Positions 56,559 through 64,000 of a DNA stretch of 64,000 bases are shown piece after piece. Source of the DNA: Brassica napus (taxonomy: Eukaryota; Streptophyta; Magnoliopsida; Brassicales; Brassicaceae); assembly GCF_020379485.1 (NCBI RefSeq), contig NC_063444.1, positions 9,062,652-9,126,651 of the forward strand. The letters run 5' to 3'. The notes beneath the pieces are model-generated. The model was not told where the DNA came from. It saw only the letters and a list, made by a program, of their open reading frames with translations, and made no database searches. Every line of letters begins with the position of its first letter. Positions within the stretch are counted from its first letter, which is position 1. A program made the translations under genes and the position numbers.

Positions 56559-57254
56559 ATGTCGAGATTTGAGCCTTCAGATTATGCTTCCCTAAATCTC
56601 TCTGGAGATAATTATCAAGAATGAGAAATGAACACTTCAATTGCCCTAAAGTCTAGAGGACTCATGAGATGTATCATTGAAGGCAATAATGCAATTGAAA
56701 GTGAAAAGCATAGAGCCATAACAATTATGCACTACCATCTCACTGAGGAACTGAGAAATCAGTATGAAAATATAGAGGATCCTTGTGAACTTTGGACAAG
56801 ACGAGAATCCAGATACTCAATGATATTTTGGCGAAAGACCATGAATGAATGGAAGCTTCTCAGGTTCCAGGATTTTGAATCCGTGGAAGACTATAATTCT
56901 GCCCTAATGAAAATCGCCCATAGTCTTGAACTGTGTGGTGAAGTGGTAACAGATGATGATTTATTATATAAAACATACTCCACATTCCATCCAAAGGATG
57001 TACTGTTATCACATAAGGCTAAGGGTTTCACAACCTATAATGACCTATTGTCATACCTATTGGCAACTGAGCAAAGAAAGCAGAAAGTTAAAGATACTAT
57101 TAGTCGATTTGAGAAACTTCAGAAAAGATACATTGAGCAACGAGATAGTGAGATGAGACTTTCTGAAGCCAATGAGGCTAGAAATGATAAGGAAGAATCC
57201 AAGAAAGCCGCCTGGGAAAATATAGATTGTGAGGCCGGCTTATACATTGACTAA
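56559..57254 (+). pseudogene. copia gag with a nonsense codon
   Basis: Starts MSRFEPSDYASLNLSGDNYQ at 56559. A TGA at 56622-56624 replaces what is normally Trp in the NY.W motif. The frame then runs to 57254 with ALKSRGLMRCIIEGNNAIES and YNSALMKIAHSLELCGEVV. It stops before any zinc knuckle, with a Lys/Glu-rich coiled tail instead, so the C-terminus is also changed. Confidence 0.85.
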
Positions 57255-60200
57255 AGAAAGATCTCGACATGATAATTTTATTTTAAGTCCTTATTTTGTG
57301 ATTTGCTTTTAACCTACTTGATGGTTCACGATTTTATATATAAAAGAATTGGTTTTGAATTCATTGTCTTGCCTGATCTTACTTGAACATATAAATGATT
57401 TTAAAGAGTTGCCTAAAGGACATAAAACCAAGTAAGAAATCATGAATGGGTATAGTAAAGCATAGTAAATAAACTATGGCTAAGGCATTGCCTTAAAAGG
57501 CATTATACACACCCAAAAGAACATGTGACCCATTGAAGTTATAATGTATGGTTTCCAAGTAGAAACAATGGGCAAACAAAAGGAAACAAGTTCCTTCAAA
57601 TTTTGAAAGAAAAATCGCCTAAAGACCTTGAAAGAAAGTGGTCGAGACTATACCTATGATCTCTACTGATTTAAAACTATGCTATAAGATCAGTATGATA
57701 AGAGGCAAGAGAAGTGGTGACTATACTGATATATCCCACGAAATTTTACACTATATGGCATGATAGGATTAGCCATCCTAAAGTCTAAACTTGATGCAAA
57801 GATTGAAAAGGCACATAGTTATCCCGTAAAAGATCTCACGTTGTGAAACATGTACACAAAGGGAAACTCATTAGGCTTAATTATCCCAAGCACCACGACC
57901 TTATAGTATGGTCATGAGGGGGAGAGAGGATAAACCCATGATCAATACTACAAGTTCGTGTACCACTATGGTCTAAGACCATGTTATATGGCTCGGTCAT
58001 TACTCGGCCATAAAGGACCATTCCTCGGCCGTAGAGGCCATGATACAAACGGCCAAACCAAAGAGACCATTACTCGGCCGAAGAGCCCATGAGAGACATG
58101 GTTCGGCCGTGAAGGCTATAACCGGCCGAAGAGGCCATCACCTATAAAAGGTTCGGTCATGTAAGCCATTATCTATAAGACTAAGATTCTAAAGTCTATA
58201 AGCTTGGAGACATTATGTTTTACATGTATAGAATGATAATATGATCATATGCATCAGGACATATAAGTGAGCATAGATATTCTCATCTCAGATTGAATAC
58301 GGGTCATAAAACCAGACATACACCATCTTAAGAGATTTTGAATAAACCACCACATACATACATGTGCCGTTTAAGATGGAACCTCAGAAGAGGATTGGGA
58401 ATATATAAGAATAAGATCTTCTCCACGAAATCAAAAGGACCGAGAGCCAAAACATGGGTGATTAAAATAGTGGCCAGGTACGAATTGCATGAAAACAAAT
58501 GAATCCGAGTATTAAAGGAGAAAGATTATAAGCTGGATAAAGAATGTTAAAAGTACGAATGGTTTTAACCATCATTGTCTTGGCAAAGATCCTCGGACTA
58601 GAGATTATGATTTAAGACGTCCAAAGAAAGATTATATAAAGCTAGCTAATTGAGAAGCTAATCGAAATGCCAGACATTGACCCGAGAAATGACTAACCAG
58701 CTTAGCACCAAATGAATGTCCTAGAAGAGACATAATCAAGTTTCTATAGAGTCTATACAAGATAGACCAAGTGTTCCATAGGATAAAGGAATCTCGAATA
58801 GAAAAGAATGGTGCATAGAATACAGATCCAAGATTATAAGAGAAACCATACCAGACATTGAGATAAGGCTGCGCAGCTACACATCTAAGGTACCAAACCA
58901 TGTAGTCTTGGGACGCCAAGCTAGTAGGTAACAAAGGTCCTGGATAATAAGATCTCAAATCTATAGATCATGTCTGGAACATAATGGAACCACATGAAAG
59001 TGTCGACACACACACACATTTGTATAAAGATACATAAGAGAATAGCACTTGAACATAAAGAGATGAACGAGGATCATGAACCCACGAAAGAGTACTCATA
59101 CAATCATAAAAGATCATAGAGATTAGAAAAGATAAAACGTGGAGGTTCAAAGTATCTAAAAGAGAGATGGGCGTATTGGCCATATACATATACAGAAACG
59201 CCATCTGATAAACCAGTGAAATAGATGGATCTTGTGAGATAAAGAAACCGTGAGAGAAGGCACATGATCACGAGGTCTAAGAATGTTCATGTCTTCCTAC
59301 TTAACAGCATTAGATTATAGCTTGTTACACAAGGTATTCACAGAGATCAAAAGAACAGATTATAAGGAGATAAACTCCTATGTGGTGGATGCTGCTACAG
59401 ATTTTTGAAATTGACAATGGTCTGGTCATAAGAAAGAAATTAGATACAATGATGTAGTAAGAAGCGTATAGATCACTGGATAAGATGAAAGAACAGCTTC
59501 GTTCCTAAGCTGATTCATGGACTGAAACATAAAGCAACTGCATATAGTATGTAAAAGAAATTGATCACGCATGATCATTGATCTTGGAGTTGTATAAAAG
59601 AAAATCCAATACAGTCCATATATATTTGAAATTCCGTGTGATTATACTAAACCTTAAAGAGGTTAGTAGGCATAGAATAAATCTATGTGGGTGTCCGAAC
59701 AAAAAGTGTCCGGCCCCGGCCCTTCAAAACTAAAGATGTCCGACTCTGTCCGTCTAAGGGCGTCCGACTCTTCAGCAAAGAACGTCTGGCTATCCTACTA
59801 GACGCTTCCGGATTTTAAGACTAAAAGGCGTCTAGCCCTCCTTCTTGATCACGGGCTAGTAGAGACAAAGGATCAACCGGATACAAATGTATTGTAGTCC
59901 ATAAGCTTGTGAAAGCCGAGATTCATGACCTAATAATATATACTTAGCATGTGATATGATCTACATCAACTAAGGTCATGAGATGCCATCATTAAGATAG
60001 GAATGCAAAATGAATACGGCATTACCTAAGGCAAAGAAATCGATGTCCACATCCATGAGAGTGTTTCGGCCACAGAGCCATAATAAGAGATTATAAACTC
60101 ACATCAATGATCATTGATCTTGAACACTCATGAGACAAGTAGTGGACATGTATAGACGAGGTCTATGACCCAGACATGGATCAGCCAGATCGAGACATAG

Positions 60201-60559
60201 GTTCATGATAACCATGTCTAGTACATTGTCCATAAGTACTTATTTTGTCCGACCAAAGTAAAGAGTTAACAGTAGACGATCACGTCTAGACTATGGACAC
60301 ATGCAAACACGATTTGTAAAGACCCAATAGTGATCCCCGAGAACAATATGGTTCACATTGTTTAGCACACATGCTTTACCGGGACACTCAATGTCAAAAG
60401 ACATGAGAAACGACCTAAGAGGTCGAAGTGGTCTAGATACGGCTTAGTAATGAACTTGGCCGATTACTCCCTTCCTACATATACATGAAAGATCACGCAC
60501 CAAGATGCGTAGAATGTAGAACCTACACTGAGGTTCACATCAGAGGGAGTAGTGCGTGT
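57255..60559 (+). other. degenerate interior of the copia element
   Basis: 3.3 kb where protease, integrase, RT and RNase H should be. Only short ORFs. The segment 57960-58170 is a run of imperfect CGGCCGNAGAGGCCAT units (about 20-26 bp spacing). Elsewhere I see no repeat or gene. Confidence 0.6.
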
Positions 60560-60674
60560 TGTACTCTTTTTCCTTCATCATGGTTTTGTCCCACTGGGTT
60601 TTCCTGATAAGGTTTTAATGAGGCAACATGAAGCGTACTACAAATCCTGTATGGTTATGGCATCCAAGGGGGAG
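60560..60674 (+). other. conserved pre-polypurine-tract block of copia elements
   Basis: GTACTCTTTTTCCTTCATCA, GGTTTTGTCCCACTGGG and GGTTTTAATGAGGCAACA precede AAGGGGGAG. The copia element at 9433 has the same block on the minus strand (9696-9797), although the rest of the two elements is well diverged. Confidence 0.75.
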
Positions 60675-61018
60675 TGTTATAAATCATGGAGTGGATTGCC
60701 ATTAACCAGGCCCGGTCCAAGACCAGCCCAATACCTAGAAGATGGAGAGACGGCCGAAGCCCTAGAGAGAGGAGAGAGAGAGCCGACTTTAGGAGAGAGA
60801 GAGACGGCCACAAAGCTTGGAGAAAAAGAAACCCTTTCCTTTTCCTAGTAGATGTAACCTTTCCATTATTATGTATTAGTAGTTTTCCTAATCCTAGTGT
60901 GTTTAGGCTTTGGATACTTTCCATTTATCTTCATCTTGTAATCCTTATATAAAGGAATCCCCTTGATCATTAATAATAACAGAGAAATATTCAGTCTCTA
61001 AACTCTCTAATTACAACA
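60675..61018 (+). repeat. copia 3' LTR
   Basis: 344 bp, partner of 54732-55073 with scattered single-base differences, followed by the GAATA duplication. Confidence 0.93.
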
Positions 61019-61562
61019 GAATATACCTTTGTTTTTGAATCTTACAGTAAATAATTAATATTAAAATGACATATATATATATATATATATATATATCTAA
61101 ATTAGTTATGAGAATATAAACTTAACAAAACAGATCATCAAATGAAAAATAAATATTCCACATATTTTAACAAACTGCCAAAAGAACTAGAATATAGAAA
61201 CTCAATATCTAAACTTATAACCTACATATATTTCGATTTCCTAAGAACTATTATTTCCATATATATATCTATTCAGTCCATAATCTTAAATTCTGTAACT
61301 AACAATGAGTTTTTGCTCACTTCTCAACGCGCCACGTCAACGTTTTGTGGACCTGATTTTTAAAAAGTGTGAAAAATGTCAAATTCATGGTTCGTGTCAT
61401 ATCCCCGATTCTGGATAGGATCGTCCGGACGGACTGCGGTGCGTGGAAATGCACCAGTATGGTCATATGACCCAAAGACAAGCGTGTCATAGCCTGGAAG
61501 TAAGGTTAAGGGCATCAGGAAGCTAAGGCATAGCTAATCCAAGAAGGAGACAAGCTCAAAGG

Positions 61563-61633
61563 AGCTGGACAAGCGAGCTGGTAGCTGGACAAGCGAGCTG
61601 GTAGCTGGACAAGCGAGCTGGTAGCTGGACAAG
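61563..61633 (+). repeat. 20-bp tandem repeat, 3.5 copies
   Basis: AGCTGGACAAGCGAGCTGGT three times (61563, 61583, 61603), then AGCTGGACAAG. The surrounding 61560-61930 is also rich in AGCTNNA and CAGCT motifs. Confidence 0.95.
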
Positions 61634-62397
61634 ATCCAGGTGAAGCTCGATGAAGTGAGTGATCAGAATGGATCATGGGAAAACTAAGTCTAGGTCTGGA
61701 AATTGACCAAGGGACTTAGAAGGATTGAAGAAGATAAAGGAAACAAGCTGGACACAGTGTATAACAGCTGGGCGATGCAGTAAGCAAGCTCGACCAGCTA
61801 GGTGAAGTGTAGTGCAGCTCGATGTAGCTCACTGAAGTGTAGGTCAGCTCCCTGAGCTGGATGGTCTAGCTCACTCAGCTGGGTCAGCCGGGGATCAGCT
61901 CAACTCAGCTGGACTGAGTGTTCAGGTCTAGGGCAGTTGGGCCGGGTCTGGACAGTGGCCGGGCCATCTGGATGGCTATGGGCTGGTGGGATCTTGACAT
62001 GAACCACCAAGGGTCCGTGGGTCTGGGCCTCAGACAAGGGACTCAGGATGATGTTCTGGGCCTAGTTTTCGGACAGCCCAAAGGAGAGAAGAGCAGTTGG
62101 GCAGTTATTTCCGAAAAGGTGCAAAAGGGGCAGTTTTGTGCCTTTTCTCTCTAACTGCTTGTGGCGGTTTCTCCAGGGCAGTTGGGGCTCAGTTTCTCTA
62201 TAAATAAAGAGTCTCTGGCACAGATAATGGCACGGAATTCCTTAGGCAAAGCTCTACCAAAATCTTACCAGAAAGATAAAGAGAGAGAGACCGGCGGTTA
62301 AGAGAGGAGGACCGTGTGGAGTGGTGTGATCTTGCTGGCGTGTTCTGATCGTGGGAAGACCAGGCCGTAGAGATGCACACCAGAGCTTCCTTCTACA

Positions 62398-62890
62398 CCC
62401 TGAAACACAAAGAAACACAGAGAAAAGATAGAGAGTTGGTCGGATTCCCAATCCAAGACCCATGGTGGTGTGAAGGCCATAAGGAGGCAGTTTTGGGAGA
62501 GATCAAGGGGGGAAGTCATGAACGACTTTCTGGTGGCTTTGATCTGTGATGTTATCACCCAAAGCATCCTACAGGGCCTGAGAACACACGCAAATGGTGA
62601 GGAAAGAAGGTAGATGACCGGAACTCATTCCCAAAGGCCAAGACAGCCTTAAGGGCAGATGTGTGTAGAAAGGCAGTTTCATGGGCACTGAAGGGGGAAG
62701 TGATGGACGACCCTGTGATGATGTTTGATCATGGATGATCACATCCTGGGCTTCCTCTGTGTCTTGGGAACACACGAAAACACCCAGGAGAGAAGGGAGA
62801 AGGCCGGACTTCACTCACAATGGCATGAATAGCTTTGAAGGTGGATGCAGTGTAGAAACTGGTTTCATGGAAGTTCCATGGAAGGGATCA
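62398..62890 (+). repeat. diverged tandem repeat, about 180-bp unit
   Basis: Three starts at about 62398, 62576 and 62762 (CCTGAGAACACACG-like). Each is followed by GAGAGAAGG, CCGGA, CTCATTCCCAA/CTCACTCACAA, GTGTAGAAA, GTTTCATGG and GGGGGAAGTGATGGACGA. The third is partial. Confidence 0.75.
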
Positions 62891-63544
62891 GGCGTACGAC
62901 CCATGAATGGAACTTATCAATACTGGAAGTATATGATAAGGATTGATAGAGGCGTGCACTGGAGGAGCATGGCCGAACATAATAAGGAATGGCACATGAT
63001 CTAATCAGATCATGTATAAGGTAACCGGTTTTATGATTACCTTTTGAATTACAATTCTGTTGACTGTGGAATTGATCATGGCCAAGTATGGCACGTCCTT
63101 GAGGAATATATATATTATGAATGATTATGGTGTAGTCTGTTGGATCAGACTTGATGACATTAAACCATGGCCTTGGCCGGTTAGGAGAAATCCTCCATGG
63201 CCTTGGTTTGGAAGGTACGATCGGATCTCATAGTTCCTGAAGGACTTGAGGGGATCTGATGATTTATTCTTCTTAGTGGGTATTTATAATGAATTATCAT
63301 GATTTTTATTGGGTTTTATCGAATTGATTTTGAGATGGTCAGTTTGGTCGGTTTGGCTGTTCGTGGCCGAGATCTCTAGGATCGAGGCCGGTTATGCAAA
63401 TTATGATTATGGCATTCTCTTAGTTGGGAATTATCATGAATTTACATGAATTTTATTTAGTTTTTGGATCACATTTGAAATTGGCCAGATTTGGGTTTAA
63501 TGAGAAAATGATCAATTAGTTATGGAACCAGCCATGCAATGATA

Positions 63545-63840
63545 GATCCTTGTGTTAGGTTATCGGATCATATGCTTGTGTATTGTGAAATGTTTGTCAC
63601 TTATGATTATTGATCATAAGGAATGTTAGTTATCAACCTTGGGTTGGTAAGCTATGTGCAAAGCATTGGCTATGTTTTTGGAGCAGGTTTGCTTGCGGTC
63701 GAAATTGCACCTGAGGGCATATTGGGGTCAGATCCTTGTGTTAGGATATCTGATCATATGTTTGTGTGCTGGAACATATTGTCACTTATGATATTGATCA
63801 TAAGGAATTGCTGGTTATCAACCTTGGTGTTGGTAAGGCA
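63545..63840 (+). repeat. two-copy repeat, 186-bp spacing
   Basis: GATCCTTGTGTTAGG at 63545 and 63731, continuing GATCATATG, TTGTCACTTATGAT, TTGATCATAAGGAAT and GGTTATCAACCTTGG in both. The spacing is close to that of the repeat at 62398-62890. Confidence 0.85.
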
Positions 63841-63930
63841 GGCCGTGTGTGATCTGATCATGGGTAAGGATGGACGACCTGATCCTTGGATGATGGCCGA
63901 TGCCTATAGATCTGATTATGGTCCCCCTCA

Positions 63931-64000
63931 AGCATCATGAAGTGATCTTGGGCATGGACTGGTTGGGAAAGTATCGGGCAACTCTAGATTGTCACCGGGG
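63931..64000 (+). pseudogene. gypsy polyprotein fragment (protease end), continues off window
   Basis: [19 protein letters not shown] is the conserved segment joining aspartic protease and RT in chromoviruses. The preceding frame has a stop or no homology, so only the downstream part may be intact outside the window. Confidence 0.7.

Larger units (their letters stand above)
54732..61018 (+). mobile_element. copia retrotransposon with two LTRs, degenerate interior
   Basis: LTRs 54732-55073 and 60675-61018, both starting TGTTATAAATCATGG and ending AATTACAACA. A perfect 5-bp duplication GAATA is at 54727-54731 and 61019-61023. The primer-binding motif CGTTATCAGCACGATAG starts at 55074, and the polypurine tract AAGGGGGAG ends at 60674. 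Gag is present with a nonsense codon. A faint gag-pre-integrase trace is near 57755-57870 (HDRISHP, VHKGKLI). No RT or RNase H is recognisable, so most of pol is lost or highly decayed. Confidence 0.92.
54325..61290. repeat. 332-bp tandem duplication, second copy split by a copia element
   Basis: Copy A is 54325-54656. Copy B is 54657-54731 plus 61019-61290. Shared landmarks are GATAACAACAATCTATCAAA, TTTTTGAATGGGTGGAATA, the (AT)n run and CCACATATTTTAACAAACTG. Copy A retains the uninterrupted sequence GGGTGGAATATACC. Confidence 0.92.
61395..64000 (+). mobile_element. chromovirus-like Ty3-gypsy element, left part
   Basis: The start TGTCATATCCCCGATTCTGG is typical of LTRs of plant chromoviruses as I remember them. 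A promoter-like TATAAATAA is at 62199-62207. At the window edge the frame from 63931 reads [20 protein letters not shown], the aspartic-protease end of the gypsy polyprotein. The 1.7 kb between is non-coding and repetitive, so gag is missing or lost, or the LTR is very long. I found no primer-binding motif; the element continues beyond the window. Confidence 0.6.

Noticed and set aside
61563..61633. CRISPR-like array
   Set aside because: The 20-bp units are directly adjacent with no spacers, and the genome is a plant's.

Overview
This is plant nuclear DNA, almost certainly from a Brassicaceae species close to Brassica. The single-copy genes match, in order, a block I recall from Arabidopsis chromosome 4: beta-tubulin TUB9, the small-RNA methyltransferase HEN1, the leucine-rich-repeat receptor GHR1 and the bHLH factor bHLH162. 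The organism and the orthologue names rest on remembered protein sequences, not on a search.

Layout. 1-972 is the 3' part of a beta-tubulin gene (+). From 1571 to about 34620 there are four tandem HEN1-type units, all on the minus strand. Copy 1 (1571-5115) and copy 3 (14989-18536) can each be spliced into a full-length protein (930 and 931 aa) with all the catalytic residues. Copy 2 (6118-8877) keeps the RNA-binding and PPIase-like parts but has lost the methyltransferase domain, ending instead in a 37-residue unrelated tail. Copy 4 (26256-34620) is a shattered pseudogene. The array has been invaded by a Ty1-copia element (9433-14837), a LINE with two open ORFs (18868-24972), a TRIM-like mini-element (26325-26602) and a 6.95-kb gag/protease-only Ty3-gypsy element (27123-34074). 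GHR1 (36519-39819, +) follows, then bHLH162 (47200-49236, +), whose upstream region is duplicated. One duplicate holds a LINE fragment; the other holds a Helitron-like insertion that itself contains a Mutator-type MITE full of inverted telomere-like repeats. Intron 2 of bHLH162 contains a Helitron with a Stowaway MITE inside it.

From 49454 to the end the DNA is nearly all retrotransposon: an incomplete copia element (49454 to about 53440), a small Helitron (53444-54058), a copia element with two LTRs and a GAATA target-site duplication (54732-61018), and the beginning of a chromovirus-like gypsy element (61395 to the window end).

How the parts relate. HEN1 methylates the 3' ends of miRNAs and siRNAs and so supports the pathway that silences transposons; here its own locus is expanded and heavily transposon-laden. 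GHR1 acts in guard-cell ABA and hydrogen peroxide signalling, with no evident functional link to HEN1 beyond conserved gene order. Several local duplications hold one filled and one empty copy of the same target site, so many transposon boundaries can be set to the base. I saw no tRNA, rRNA or CRISPR features.
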